DNA of 64,000 bases from Limosilactobacillus sp. (GTDB lineage: Bacteria > Bacillota > Bacilli > Lactobacillales > Lactobacillaceae): the NCBI RefSeq assembly GCF_022482365.1, contig NZ_JAKVPE010000001.1, positions 558,001 to 622,000 on the forward strand, written 5' to 3'. Shown here piece after piece: positions 1-8,653 of this stretch. Both the position numbers and the translations under genes were made by a program. Each line of letters opens with the position of its first letter. Position 1 is the stretch's first letter. Below the pieces are notes generated by a model. That model worked only from the letters and a program-made list of their open reading frames with translations, had not been told where the DNA came from and made no database searches.

Positions 1-36
1 TAAAATTGCTACCTGTATTCTACCATAAGAAAGAAC

Positions 37-66
37 GCCCACCAGCCATTTTCAGAGCTGATGGGC
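37..66 (-). terminator. Intrinsic terminator after the nitroreductase gene
   Basis: A 10-bp stem (GCCCATCAGC with GCTGGTGGGC, one mismatch) lies 14 nt past the nitroreductase stop and is followed on the minus strand by a T-rich run. The plus-strand tail is also T-rich (ATTTTC), so it may stop transcripts from both sides. Confidence 0.6.
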
Positions 67-79
67 ATTTTCGTTGGGT

Positions 80-565
80 TTACTTGATCTGAACACGGTA
101 GCGATCCGTTCGTGGCTCCGGGGCCGGCTGCTCGGCCACCTTGCCAACGGGAACGATCGTCGTAACCTCAAAGCCGGCGGGAACTCCCAACGACTGAAGA
201 ACCCCTGGATAGTTGTTGAGCTTGATTGCGCCGCCCATGACGTAAACAGAACCCAGGCCGAGTTCCGTTGCCTGGATCATGACGTTTTCGGCACCAACGG
301 AGGCGTCCCGCTCACCAAACGGGCTGCCCTTCTTCGTCAAAATCACAAACAACAACGGTGCCCCGTAGCAGGCATCCCTGGTAGCATCCTCGACCTGTTG
401 GCAAAGCTGGGCATCGGTGACCACGACGGCCTGCATAACATCCGCCTGGTGCATCCCACATGGGGCGCTCTGGAAGGCGTCGACCAGCTTTTGAACCGTC
501 TCAGTGCTCAGCCCCGCCGTGAGAAACTTGCGAACCGATTGTCGTTTTGTAATTGCATTAACCAT
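80..565 (-). CDS. Nitroreductase family protein
   Basis: This 161-residue protein fits the short end of the FMN-dependent nitroreductase family. The N-terminus carries the family signature, ITKRQSVRKF, whose basic residues contact FMN phosphate. The middle has an S-A-P-C-G-M-H stretch matching the usual SAP..N/H flavin loop, and the GLGSVYVMGG segment matches the conserved E-x-GLGS-C/W motif. Such enzymes reduce nitro compounds or quinones with NAD(P)H, but the substrate cannot be read from sequence. It is monocistronic, with a terminator just downstream and a TATAAT-like box on the minus strand about 50-60 nt ahead of the start. Confidence 0.85.
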   Translation of the reverse strand: MVNAITKRQSVRKFLTAGLSTETVQKLVDAFQSAPCGMHQADVMQAVVVTDAQLCQQVEDATRDACYGAPLLFVILTKKGSPFGERDASVGAENVMIQATELGLGSVYVMGGAIKLNNYPGVLQSLGVPAGFEVTTIVPVGKVAEQPAPEPRTDRYRVQIK

Positions 566-680
566 AAATGTGGACTTCCCTTCTAAGTATCCGTCAACGG
601 CATTACACTTTCATTATAAGCGTTTTCATAGCAAATTGGTGACAAATTATTTTGTAATATCGTCGGCCACAATGGCTAAA

Positions 681-713
681 ACCCCAAAAAGCGGTTGCCG
701 ATCAAGCAACCGC
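681..713 (-). terminator. Intrinsic terminator after the tandem-repeat protein
   Basis: A perfect 8-bp stem, GCGGTTGC with GCAACCGC, is followed on the minus strand by TTTTTGGGGTTTT. It lies about 20 nt past the stop of the gene ending at 735. Confidence 0.75.
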
Positions 714-734
714 CTCTACAAATAATATTAAATT

Positions 735-1919
735 TTATAGGCAGTGACCATTGGCATCAAAATAGTATTCCCGGTCGTTACCATTCCACGGTGCATAGTA
801 CCAACCGTTCGAAACCATGTCTCCGCTGCCATCAAAGTAATACCAGGAGCCATTAATCCACAGCCATTCGTCTTTTGCCCGGGTACCATCTGCCTTAGAA
901 TAGGACCAAGTATAAGGAATTGACGCTGCTTGACCATTCCATACTGAGTGCCAGCAGTTCGTTTCGTAGTGGCCGTTGGCGTCAAAATAGTATTCATTGT
1001 CCTGACCATACCACGGTGCACTCCACCAACCGTTCGAAACCATGTCCCCACTGCCATCAAAGTAGTACCACGAGCCATTGATCCACAGCCATTCGTCTTT
1101 TGCCCGGGTACCATCTGCCTTGGAATAGGACCAAGTATACGGAATTGATGCTGCCTGACCATTCCACACCGAGTGCCAGCAGTTCGTTTCGTAGTGGCCG
1201 TTGGCATCAAAATAATATTCATTGTCCTGACCATACCACGGTGCACTCCACCAGCCGTTCGAAACCATATCGCCACTGCCATCAAAGTAATACCACGAGC
1301 CATTGATCCACAGCCATTCGTCTTTTGCCCGGGTGCCGTCCGCCTTGGAATAGGACCAAGTATACGGGATTGACGCTGACTGACCGTTCCACACCGAGTG
1401 CCAGCAGTTCGTTTCGTAGTGGCCGTTGGCGTCAAAATAGTATTCATCGTCCTGACCATGCCACGGTGCACTCCACCAACCATTCGAAACCATGTCGCCA
1501 CTGCCATCAAAGTAGTACCACGAACCATTGTCTTGCAGCCATTCACTGTTGGCCTTGGTGCCATCACTCTTTACATAGGTCCAGGTATATGGGATCTCCG
1601 CATCCTGTCCATTCCAGGTTGAGTGCCAACCATACGAATAATCGCTTGCCTTTGCCTGGCTTGTCGTTACGGCAATCTGCTGATCACTGCTGGTTTGTTG
1701 CTCCTCGTTTACCGCATTAACTTGCTGTCCAGCATTATCAGTTGTTGAAGCAACTGTTTCCTGACTCGTTTCCCCCTGGCTTGAATCATTGTTTGCAACT
1801 AGATTAGTTGCGGTAGTCGTACTTGAATTGGTCGTGCTGTCGGCATTTGCGCCGCCAATCCCCAAGGTCAACCCCAGTAGAGCAGCAGTTGAAAATAGCA
1901 AAAGCTTTTTTGTCTTCAA
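735..1919 (-). CDS. Secreted protein with tandem aromatic (YG-like) repeats
   Basis: This 394-residue protein begins with a clear signal peptide (MKTKKLLLF, a hydrophobic core, then an ANA-D cleavage site near residue 26). Residues about 27-95 are Ser/Thr/Gln-rich. The rest is built from tandem units of about 75 residues, each with WYYFDGSGDMVSNGWW, EYYFDANGHYETNCWHSVWNGQ and a KADGTRAKDEWL segment. The spacing of aromatic residues and glycines recalls choline-binding and glucan-binding repeats, so a cell-wall or polysaccharide-binding role is inferred. It has no LPxTG and no catalytic domain. The DNA repeats are 225 bp long and nearly identical, which points to recent unequal expansion. It follows the lipoprotein gene by 22 nt and is probably co-transcribed with it. 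Confidence 0.7.
   Translation of the reverse strand: MKTKKLLLFSTAALLGLTLGIGGANADSTTNSSTTTATNLVANNDSSQGETSQETVASTTDNAGQQVNAVNEEQQTSSDQQIAVTTSQAKASDYSYGWHSTWNGQDAEIPYTWTYVKSDGTKANSEWLQDNGSWYYFDGSGDMVSNGWWSAPWHGQDDEYYFDANGHYETNCWHSVWNGQSASIPYTWSYSKADGTRAKDEWLWINGSWYYFDGSGDMVSNGWWSAPWYGQDNEYYFDANGHYETNCWHSVWNGQAASIPYTWSYSKADGTRAKDEWLWINGSWYYFDGSGDMVSNGWWSAPWYGQDNEYYFDANGHYETNCWHSVWNGQAASIPYTWSYSKADGTRAKDEWLWINGSWYYFDGSGDMVSNGWYYAPWNGNDREYYFDANGHCL
755..1500 (-). repeat. 225-bp tandem repeat array inside the surface protein gene
   Basis: The same bases recur at a strict 225-bp period: for example the TCAAAATA(A/G)TATTC segment begins near 760, 985, 1210 and 1435. The units encode the 75-residue aromatic repeats and differ by only a few bases. 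The last unit near 760 is divergent at its end. Confidence 0.85.
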
Positions 1920-1941
1920 TTTGAATTTCCTCCTCCATGAA

Positions 1942-2937
1942 TTAATGATTTGCTACGTCCGAAATTGGCTTTAACTCATTGACATAGCCGTTAACCTCAT
2001 CCTTTTGTGACTGATTAGTATAGTAGTCCCTGATTAAGCCGGAGACCGTAACATGTTTGGTAACCATCGAGGCATCAGCAACTGACTGGTTCCCCTTAGG
2101 GACGACTTGTTTAATCGTCACATCATTACCCGAACGTTTGAAGTAGACATAGCTGGTTGGATCACCGTATGCAGTAATATAGTCATAGCCTTCTGGGCCG
2201 ACCTGCATATCCTGCTGCGTCCCATAGTACATACCATCGTCAACAAATTCCTTGAACCAGTCAGGGGATTGGTATAAAGCCACCAATACCCCTAACTGCT
2301 GTGGCGATAGGTCCTGACTATTCTTAGCCGTTGATTCGGATGAGGAGTTCTGTCCCCGCAAATCAACTACCTTCATCCCCTTGGCGACGTTTAGTACCCG
2401 ATCAACTCCGCCGTGCGATTTAGCATAGTCAACCATCTCAGCTGAGGTAACGCCGTTGGTACTAATCCCGGCATCGGCATCTTCGTAGTAAACCTTATCG
2501 CCAGCAATCGTATAATAGGTCGAGTCGAAATGCTTACCATCATTGCCGTGGTTGTTCTGCAGCTTAACGGAGTACAGCAGTTGCGCTCCGTCAGGGTAAC
2601 TCTTGTAAAGTGGACCCACTCCCTTAGGAACACTATCCTTGTCATAAATCTTCACCGTGGCTGTTTGCCCTGCCAACTTCATATCTGCCGAATAATCATG
2701 CTTAGACGCGCCAGGCATCTGGGCATTGCGGTAGTACATCACTAATGCCGCGTTCTGCTGCGGCGTCAGGTGGTCCGCATCCAGCGAGGCAGAATCAGTC
2801 CTGCTCGAGGATGACGACTGGGTCTTACTTACAGCCGAAGATGAAGACGTAGCTGCCGTCTTGTGGCTGTTCTGACCGCACCCGGAAAGTGTAAGCACCG
2901 CCATTGATAAGCAAACTGCCAGTGTTAGCTTTTTCAT
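1942..2937 (-). CDS. Lreu_0056-like lipoprotein, two related domains
   Basis: This 331-residue protein starts with a lipoprotein signal peptide whose lipobox is LSGC (Cys near residue 20), followed by a Ser/Thr linker to about residue 52. Two related domains follow. Each opens with L(T/S)PQQ and contains a Y-rich beta segment. The second (about 205-325) has the signature LVALYQSPDWF, MYYG, GDPTSYVYFK and DYYTNQSQKDEVNGYV. The same domain forms the body of the lipoprotein at 36193-36810, so the two are paralogues. I recognise the family (Lreu_0056-like in lactobacilli) but know no function. It is first in a likely two-gene unit with the repeat protein at 735-1919. Confidence 0.75.
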   Translation of the reverse strand: MKKLTLAVCLSMAVLTLSGCGQNSHKTAATSSSSAVSKTQSSSSSRTDSASLDADHLTPQQNAALVMYYRNAQMPGASKHDYSADMKLAGQTATVKIYDKDSVPKGVGPLYKSYPDGAQLLYSVKLQNNHGNDGKHFDSTYYTIAGDKVYYEDADAGISTNGVTSAEMVDYAKSHGGVDRVLNVAKGMKVVDLRGQNSSSESTAKNSQDLSPQQLGVLVALYQSPDWFKEFVDDGMYYGTQQDMQVGPEGYDYITAYGDPTSYVYFKRSGNDVTIKQVVPKGNQSVADASMVTKHVTVSGLIRDYYTNQSQKDEVNGYVNELKPISDVANH

Positions 2938-3051
2938 CTATTTTCCTCCCAATTAACACTAATGATATTCTTGTTAATCATTTTCAGTATACTCGTCTTC
3001 TAGTGAATCATTACGAGGCAGAGCTAAACTTTCAACATTTCCCCTGCTTTC

Positions 3052-3078
3052 GCTGAAAAACGAGCAAAGCTTTTCAGC
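3052..3078. repeat. Inverted repeat GCTGAAAA / TTTTCAGC
   Basis: Perfect 8-bp arms with an 11-nt loop sit between the lipoprotein promoter region and the rnpB terminator. It has no T-run. It could be a weak hairpin or an operator of the divergently placed lipoprotein gene. Confidence 0.35.
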
Positions 3079-3094
3079 AAAAGGAAAAATTTAA

Positions 3095-3120
3095 AAATAA
3101 AAAAGCCCGGCGAACCGGGC
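3095..3120 (-). terminator. rnpB terminator
   Basis: GCCCGG-TTCG-CCGGGC followed by TTTTTTATTTTT on the minus strand, directly after the RNase P RNA. Confidence 0.9.
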
Positions 3121-3124
3121 ACCT

Positions 3125-3512
3125 GATTGCAAGCATCTGTAGGCCATGTTTTGTCGTAGAACAGTCACCAGGCAATGGCTGTCCCGAGGTAATCATCTAT
3201 CTCAGAGCAAATGCTCTCCCCTGGAATCGCTTCAATTCGCTATCCAAAGCTCCCCTACCGTAGTTTGGGTTTACCGCTTGAGGGGTTTACCGCGTTCCAC
3301 CAACTCAGTTTCCCAAGTTGTATCGTCACTGTGGCACTTTTCAGGAATACTCGGGCATTGCCGAAGCATTAGCCGTTTTTTCCGCCGTCACCGAAGAATC
3401 GGTGCCCCGCCTTATTTTTTCAGCGAGCACAAACACTACGGGCATCGCAGCCCGTGCGAGCATGGACCTTCCTAACACAACAAAAGCTGTGCTCAATTAC
3501 CCAAAGCTTGCA
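3125..3512 (-). ncRNA. rnpB: RNase P RNA, bacterial type B
   Basis: Read on the minus strand, this stretch matches the conserved parts of Bacillus-type RNase P RNA in order: GGAAGGTCCATGCTCGCACG near the 5' end, GATGCCCGTAGTGTT, TGAAAAGTGCCACAGTGACG, GGTGGAACGCGGTAAACCCC, CCCAAACTACGGTAGGGGA, AGATAGATGATTACC and, near the 3' end, ACAAAACATGGCCTACAG. The ends pair (GCAAGC with GCTTGC) as helix P1, which sets the limits to within a few bases. It is the catalytic RNA that matures tRNA 5' ends. It follows gpsB by about 27 nt on the same strand, as in Bacillus, and has its own terminator. It encodes no protein. Confidence 0.97.
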
Positions 3513-3538
3513 AAATATCCAATTTTAAAAGACGCATT

Positions 3539-3913
3539 CTAAAGCAGGTGCGAATCGTCCTGGCCCTCGTTCCCGTTAATTTGGGAACCAAAGACCCGCC
3601 GTTCCAGGTTGGACAAACGCTTCAAAATATCCATGTTCGTCGCGTTGGAAACCGGCTGTTGGTTGTTAACGTGAGCGTTCATTGTTGAGCCCACTTCAAC
3701 CTGGCGATTCAGTTCGTCAACCTTAGCCCGCAGGCGTTCGTTCTCACTGTTGAGACGGTTAACTTCCTTGTTGAAAGTGTCATAGTCCTTGATAACATCA
3801 TCAAGGAAGGCATCGACATCGGCCTCATCGTAGCCCTTGCCAATGTTCTTTTCCTTAAATTGCTTATGCAAAATGTCTTGCGGAGTAAACTTTATGCTAT
3901 CCAACTTAAACAC
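3539..3913 (-). CDS. gpsB: Cell-division regulator GpsB (DivIVA family)
   Basis: At 124 residues this has the usual GpsB size. Residues 1-70 form the membrane-binding DivIVA-like coiled coil, with the hallmark [10 protein letters not shown](K)[24 protein letters not shown] and a following heptad region. A Gln/Asn-rich linker leads to a short C-terminal helix ([13 protein letters not shown]) typical of the trimerising domain. GpsB coordinates division and elongation by binding class A PBPs. Its neighbours rnpB, ypsA, recU and the class A PBP repeat the Bacillus arrangement. Confidence 0.96.
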   Translation of the reverse strand: MFKLDSIKFTPQDILHKQFKEKNIGKGYDEADVDAFLDDVIKDYDTFNKEVNRLNSENERLRAKVDELNRQVEVGSTMNAHVNNQQPVSNATNMDILKRLSNLERRVFGSQINGNEGQDDSHLL

Positions 3914-3976
3914 CTCAATTGTTTAGTACGCGTGATACATAAACTACTATATCAGACTCTCCAGCGATTTCAAGGG

Positions 3977-4561
3977 TCAATTTTGATTTTGCCGTTCGCG
4001 CTCCGCCTCGCTCCACTCCACGGCAGCCTCCTGGAGCTCGTCGAAGTCAACCAGGGAGAGCGGGTAGTCGTGTTCCTCCTCGAATTGCTGGGCCCGGCGA
4101 TAGTCGTACTTCGGCTTGCCCTCGTATTCGGGATCGTAAAGCATCAGCATCCGGTCGGTGTGGGTTAGCATGAACTGCTGGTAGGTCCGCAGCTGCTGGG
4201 GTGACTGGTAGGGGTGGTCGGTCACCGGTGCCGTAAAGTCAACCTTGTTCTTGATCACCGCCAGCTTTTCCTGGTTGGCCTCGTTCCAGCGCTGGGCAAA
4301 GTCGGTGTACGGTTCCATTAGGGCGAGCTTGAGCTGCGGGTAGTCGTGTTGCAATTCCAGGCCGCACTCCAGCCCCCAGCGTTCGGTCCCCATCTGCGGT
4401 CCCGTGATCAGCCAGTACTCGTCCGCAGCGGTCTCCAGCTCCCCTCGCAGGCGTTCGGTCAGCACTTTTTTGATCACCTTTACCTTCGGGTCGTCGTCTT
4501 TGAACACGTTCAATTCATAACTGCGGTAGCCCGTCAGCCACAAGCGGCGCATCTTCCCCAC
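3977..4561 (-). CDS. ypsA: YpsA-type SLOG protein (DUF1273 / UPF0398)
   Basis: This 194-residue protein matches the YpsA family: the N-terminal RRLWLTGYRSYELNVF motif, the TGPQMGTERW glycine-rich nucleotide-binding loop and the SPQQLRTYQQFML-THTDRMLMLYDPE segment. YpsA is a SLOG-fold protein, probably binding a nucleotide derivative, linked to cell division in Firmicutes. The exact ligand is not known. It precedes gpsB on the same strand by about 64 nt and is divergent from recU. Confidence 0.93.
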   Translation of the reverse strand: MGKMRRLWLTGYRSYELNVFKDDDPKVKVIKKVLTERLRGELETAADEYWLITGPQMGTERWGLECGLELQHDYPQLKLALMEPYTDFAQRWNEANQEKLAVIKNKVDFTAPVTDHPYQSPQQLRTYQQFMLTHTDRMLMLYDPEYEGKPKYDYRRAQQFEEEHDYPLSLVDFDELQEAAVEWSEAERERQNQN

Positions 4562-4601
4562 CTCCGTAACAATTCTGTATCATTATCGTCCCCAGATATC
4601 T

Positions 4602-4609
4602 GGTATAAT
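4602..4609 (+). promoter_or_regulatory. Extended -10 promoter element of recU-pbp1A
   Basis: TGG-TATAAT forms an extended -10 box 29 nt before the recU start. A ribosome site (AGGAGAGTG) follows 10 nt ahead of the ATG. No good -35 is visible. Confidence 0.6.
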
Positions 4610-4637
4610 ATAAGGCTAGTTAGGAGAGTGATTTTTC

Positions 4638-5273
4638 ATGACGATTCACTATCCCAATGGTCAACATCCCATGCAATCATACCATGTGAACCATGATTTG
4701 CCGACCCCCCACCAGTCGATCTACGCCAAGCGGGGGATGTCGCTTGAGGATGAAATCAACCACAGCAATCAGTACTATCTGGCCAACCACATCGCGGTGA
4801 TTCACAAGAAGCCCACCCCGATCCAGCTGGTCAAGGTCGACTACCCGAAGCGCAGCGCCGCGGTGATCCGCGAGGCCTACTTCCGGCGACCGTCGACGAC
4901 TGATTACAACGGAATCTACAAGGGGCACTACATCGATTTTGATGCCAAGGAAACGCGCAACCGCCGTTCCTTCCCCTTGAAGAACTTTCATCCCCACCAG
5001 ATCAATCACATGCGGGAATGTGTTAACCAGGGTGGGATTTGCTTTGCCTTCATTAAATTTACCGAGCTCGATCTCGTTTACCTGCTGCCCGCAACAATTT
5101 TATTCCATTATTGGGATCAGCAGGAACAAGGCGGTCGCAAATCAATCCGGTTGACCGATATTCAGCAAGCAGGCTTTCAGATTGAATACCGGCTCAACCC
5201 CCGCCTACCATATTTAGAGGCAGTCGACCAGATCATCGCTGCCAAGCGCAAAGGAGTTTATCATGGACAATAA
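4638..5273 (+). CDS. recU: Holliday junction resolvase RecU
   Basis: This 211-residue protein is a typical RecU. The N-terminus KRGMSLEDEINHSN is the family signature. The PD-(D/E)xK-like active site is visible as D90 (TDYNGIY) with D102-A-K104-E105 (FDAKET). The C-terminal part has NHMRECVNQGGICFAFI and LPYLEAVDQI. RecU cleaves Holliday junctions during recombination and repair. Its last 11 bases overlap the start of the class A PBP gene, the recU-ponA arrangement known from Bacillus. Confidence 0.97.
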   Translation: MTIHYPNGQHPMQSYHVNHDLPTPHQSIYAKRGMSLEDEINHSNQYYLANHIAVIHKKPTPIQLVKVDYPKRSAAVIREAYFRRPSTTDYNGIYKGHYIDFDAKETRNRRSFPLKNFHPHQINHMRECVNQGGICFAFIKFTELDLVYLLPATILFHYWDQQEQGGRKSIRLTDIQQAGFQIEYRLNPRLPYLEAVDQIIAAKRKGVYHGQ

Positions 5274-7512
5274 TGATCAACCGACTCGCAGCTCCCGCCA
5301 TGAGCAGGACTACGACGAACAACCGGAGAGGGGCAGTCTCGTCAAACGGATCCTCCTGTGGATTCTTGGCCTCATTGTTCTATTATTCATTGCGGGAACG
5401 GCCCTCTTCTTCTACTACGCCTCCAGTGCTCCAACCATCAGTCGTAATGAATTGGCCGGCCAGAACACGACCACCATTTATGATGACCAAAACCGGGTTA
5501 TTTCACGCCTGGGGACGCAGAAGCGCGAGTATGCCAAGGACAGTGAGATTCCGACGACCTTAAAGCACGCCGTTGTCTCAATCGAAGACCGGCGCTTCTA
5601 CAAGCACCACGGGGTCGACCCGATTCGGATCGTCGGAGCGGCCACTTCGAACATCTTTGGCCGCTCTTCGGGGATGCAGGGTGGTTCGACCCTGACCCAG
5701 CAGCTGGTGAAGCTGTCGGTCTTCTCGACCGCGGCTTCGGACCGGACCTTCAAGCGCAAGGCCCAAGAAGCCTGGCTGGCGATTAACGTCGAACGCCACT
5801 TCTCCAAGAATCAAATTCTTGACTTCTACATTAATAAGGTCTACATGGGTAATGGGGTCTACGGAATGAAGACGGCGGCCCAGTATTACTACGGCAAGGA
5901 CCTGGACGAACTGAGTCTCTCACAGATGGCCCTGCTCGCCGGGATGCCGCAGTCGCCGTCCTACTACAACCCACTCGCCGACAACACCAAGTACGCCACC
6001 CAGCGGCGCAACGAGGTGCTCAACGCGATGGTTCGCAGCAAGTACATTTCCCAGTCCCAGGCTAACCAGGCCGCCAGCGAAAGCATCACGGAGGGCCTCG
6101 ATCCCGACCACGGGAACACGTCGAACAACGGTACCGGAGTCAAGGAAAAGGTTATCGATGCCTACGTCAAGCAGGTCCTGGCAGTCCTGGAGGCGAAGGG
6201 CTACAATCCATACACCGATGGGTTGAAGGTCCACACCAACCTGGACCTGGACGCCCAAAAGCACCTTTACAACGCGGCAAACAATACCGTCGCCTTCCAG
6301 AGCAATAAGATGCAGACCGGGGTCGCCGTTACCGACCCGCACAACGGTCAAATTGTTGCCATGTTAGGGGGCCGGCACACCGGCAACGTCATCTATGGTC
6401 TGAACCGGGCCGTCCAGACCAACCGGAGTTCCGGTTCGACGGCCAAGCCACTGATGGACTATGGTCCGGCCATCGAATACCTGCAATGGCCAACCTTCAA
6501 GAAGGTTTCCGATACCAAGTTCGTTTACCCTGGTACCAACAAGGTCTTAAAGGACTTCGATAACCAGTACAAGGGTTCGATGACGATGCGTGAAGCCCTC
6601 GTCCAATCCCGGAACGTTCCGGCCATCCGGACGCTGCAGCGGGTCGGCATTAAGCGGGCCACCGACTTCTTGAGCGGCCTTGGTATTTCGCAAAAACAGC
6701 CGTACACCCTGCAAAACGGGATTGCCCTCTACATCTCACCGCTCCAGGTTTCGGCTGCCTACGCGGCCTTTGCTAACGGTGGGACCTACTACAAGCCGTA
6801 CTACATCAGTTCCATCACGACTCAGGACGGCAACACCAAGCAATTCAGCCCTCACGGCAAGCGGGCGATGACCAAGGCAACGGCCTACATGATCACCGAC
6901 ATGCTCAAGGGCGTCTTCAACAGCTCGGAACAAGGTAGTGCCACGGAGGCTAAGCTCGACGGTGTCTACCAGGCCGGAAAGACCGGGACAACCAACTACC
7001 CATCTGGCTCTAGCCAGTCCGGTTCGATGGATTCCTGGATGGCCGGCTATACCAAGAACTACTCAATCGCCGTTTGGACCGGGTACGACCACCCAATGCA
7101 GGAAAGTGGGATCACCGATCAGTACACCAAGTCTGCAATCTTGCTCTACCGGGATCTGATGGAATACCTCGATGGGCAGAACCACGCCTCCAACTGGTCG
7201 ATGCCAAGTACGGTCGAGGCCGTTAAGGTTAGCGGCAAACGGCAGCTAGTGATCAAGGATTCCAAGTGGGCCCTGGAATATTCAGCCTATGACGATGATG
7301 ATGACGATAGTGATTCCAGTTCGCTCTTCTCTTCCTCTAGTTCCGAAAAGAAGAGCTCTGATTCCAGCTCGAGTTCTAGTTCCAGCAGTACCGAAAGCCA
7401 CAGCAGCTCGGCAAGCAGTGCTTCTTCATCCGCACCCGCAGCCAGCTCGGCTAGTGCTTCCTCGGCAACAACTACCGCGCCAACGGAAAACACCGGCAAT
7501 GGCAATCAATAA
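5263..7512 (+). CDS. pbp1A: Class A penicillin-binding protein (PBP1A)
   Basis: This 749-residue bifunctional peptidoglycan synthase has a short cytoplasmic part, one membrane segment at about 30-52, a GT51 glycosyltransferase domain with EDRRFYKHHG (108-117) and GGSTLTQQLVK (140-150), and a transpeptidase domain with the catalytic S392-T-A-K395, the SRN triad (449-451) and KTGT (573-576). The tail from about 675 carries an Asp run and then a long Ser-rich low-complexity stretch, longer than in Bacillus PonA and probably threading the wall. The start overlaps recU by 11 bases. GpsB, encoded nearby, is a known partner of this PBP class. Confidence 0.96.
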   Translation: MDNNDQPTRSSRHEQDYDEQPERGSLVKRILLWILGLIVLLFIAGTALFFYYASSAPTISRNELAGQNTTTIYDDQNRVISRLGTQKREYAKDSEIPTTLKHAVVSIEDRRFYKHHGVDPIRIVGAATSNIFGRSSGMQGGSTLTQQLVKLSVFSTAASDRTFKRKAQEAWLAINVERHFSKNQILDFYINKVYMGNGVYGMKTAAQYYYGKDLDELSLSQMALLAGMPQSPSYYNPLADNTKYATQRRNEVLNAMVRSKYISQSQANQAASESITEGLDPDHGNTSNNGTGVKEKVIDAYVKQVLAVLEAKGYNPYTDGLKVHTNLDLDAQKHLYNAANNTVAFQSNKMQTGVAVTDPHNGQIVAMLGGRHTGNVIYGLNRAVQTNRSSGSTAKPLMDYGPAIEYLQWPTFKKVSDTKFVYPGTNKVLKDFDNQYKGSMTMREALVQSRNVPAIRTLQRVGIKRATDFLSGLGISQKQPYTLQNGIALYISPLQVSAAYAAFANGGTYYKPYYISSITTQDGNTKQFSPHGKRAMTKATAYMITDMLKGVFNSSEQGSATEAKLDGVYQAGKTGTTNYPSGSSQSGSMDSWMAGYTKNYSIAVWTGYDHPMQESGITDQYTKSAILLYRDLMEYLDGQNHASNWSMPSTVEAVKVSGKRQLVIKDSKWALEYSAYDDDDDDSDSSSLFSSSSSEKKSSDSSSSSSSSSTESHSSSASSASSSAPAASSASASSATTTAPTENTGNGNQ

Positions 7513-7527
7513 GCTTTAACGTAGGAA

Positions 7528-7560
7528 ACCCTCCGCTGCAATTTGTGGCGGAGGGTTTTT
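7528..7560 (+). terminator. Terminator after pbp1A
   Basis: AACCCTCCGC with GCGGAGGGTT around a short loop, ending in TTTTT, 16 nt past the stop. Confidence 0.9.
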
Positions 7561-7594
7561 AGATTGCTTATAGTAAGCCGCAGATGACAAAACA

Positions 7595-7670
7595 CAAAAA
7601 CTCTCCCATGGGTCAGGCATGAGACTTGGAATCGTCCCTGCATTAACTCATGGGAGAGTTTACTTTTTTA
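7595..7670. terminator. Long inverted repeat between convergent genes, probable bidirectional terminator
   Basis: Arms AAACTCTCCCATG and CATGGGAGAGTTT pair perfectly over 13 bp across a loop of about 42 nt that itself can fold. Both outer flanks are T-rich on the reading strand (TTTTTGTGTTTTG leftward, ACTTTTTT rightward). It sits between the convergent pbp1A and DMT transporter genes. Confidence 0.6.
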
Positions 7671-7705
7671 ATCAACTTTTGGATCCGTCAATATCAGTGC
7701 TGGTC

Positions 7706-8629
7706 TTAAATTCCCTTTAATTTCCGCCGACGGCCTTCTTGCAGGATGTAGATGGCCAGAATGACCAGGATGATCCCGAGAATTTCAACCCAGTTGAGGA
7801 CCAGGTGGAAGAAGATCACGCTTAAAATGGCGGTTACAATCGGCTGCAGGGCGTCCATGATGCTGACCACGTCGGACGGTGCAAACTTGGTGGCTTCCAT
7901 CAAGAGGCCAAAGGGCAGGATCGTCCCGAACAGGACCACCGTCCCGACCGAGGCCACGAGGGTCGTCGAGATCTGCGGCGGGTTGACCCAGAATGGCCGG
8001 TAAAGGTTGAAGAGGATTCCGGCGATCATCGTCCCCCAGCCCAGGACAACGATTGGCGGGTTCTTTTCCGCCGCCCGCTGTGGCAGAACCACGTACAGGG
8101 CCGCCGTGATTCCGGAACCGATCCCCCACAAAAGGGAGTCGAACGGAATCGCCAGCCGGGTGATGTTGCCCCGGGTGATGCTCAGCACGACCCCAATCAG
8201 GGCCACCACGAAGGCGATGATGTCACTCCGGAATGGCCGCCGGTGGAGGAAAATCACCCCACCCAAGACAATGAAGAGTGGCGACAGGTACTGCAGAATC
8301 GTGGCGGCCGAGGCATTCCCCCGCTGAATGGCGTAGTAGAAGGTCAACAGGTTCGCCATCAGACCGAAGATGGCGTAGGTCACCACGGAAATGGCGGAGC
8401 CGCGTTCCTTAAAGACGTTGAAGATTCGCTTCCCGTAAACGAAGCTGCTGATCACCAGCAGGATAACCCCGGTGACCAGGGTCCGGGTCGAAAGCATCCA
8501 GGTGGCTGGAATTGCCAGGTTCTGCGAAATCAGCTGCAACACCGTTCCCGAGATTCCCCACATGGTGGAGGCCAGGGCCGCGATCGCGATCCCCTTCATA
8601 ACGTGGTGTGACGACGAAGACTTATCCAT
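7706..8629 (-). CDS. EamA/DMT-superfamily transporter
   Basis: This 307-residue integral membrane protein has ten predicted hydrophobic helices in two EamA repeats. The first opens with ALASTMWGISGTVLQLI and contains the LQYLSPLFIVLGG segment. The second contains GIGSGITAALYVVLPQRA and MDALQPIVTAILSVIFF. Proteins of this drug/metabolite transporter type export metabolites or amino acids; the substrate is not evident. It is downstream of dnaD on the same strand (24 nt), so the two may share a transcript. Confidence 0.88.
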   Translation of the reverse strand: MDKSSSSHHVMKGIAIAALASTMWGISGTVLQLISQNLAIPATWMLSTRTLVTGVILLVISSFVYGKRIFNVFKERGSAISVVTYAIFGLMANLLTFYYAIQRGNASAATILQYLSPLFIVLGGVIFLHRRPFRSDIIAFVVALIGVVLSITRGNITRLAIPFDSLLWGIGSGITAALYVVLPQRAAEKNPPIVVLGWGTMIAGILFNLYRPFWVNPPQISTTLVASVGTVVLFGTILPFGLLMEATKFAPSDVVSIMDALQPIVTAILSVIFFHLVLNWVEILGIILVILAIYILQEGRRRKLKGI

Positions 8630-8653
8630 TACATACTCATCCCTTCTGATTAA

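Noticed and set aside
735-1500. Possible CRISPR array
   Set aside because: The repeats are contiguous 225-bp coding units without unique spacers.
728-1567. 279-residue frame overlapping the tandem-repeat protein
   Set aside because: Same strand, other phase; its repeats simply mirror the DNA repeat and it has no signal peptide.
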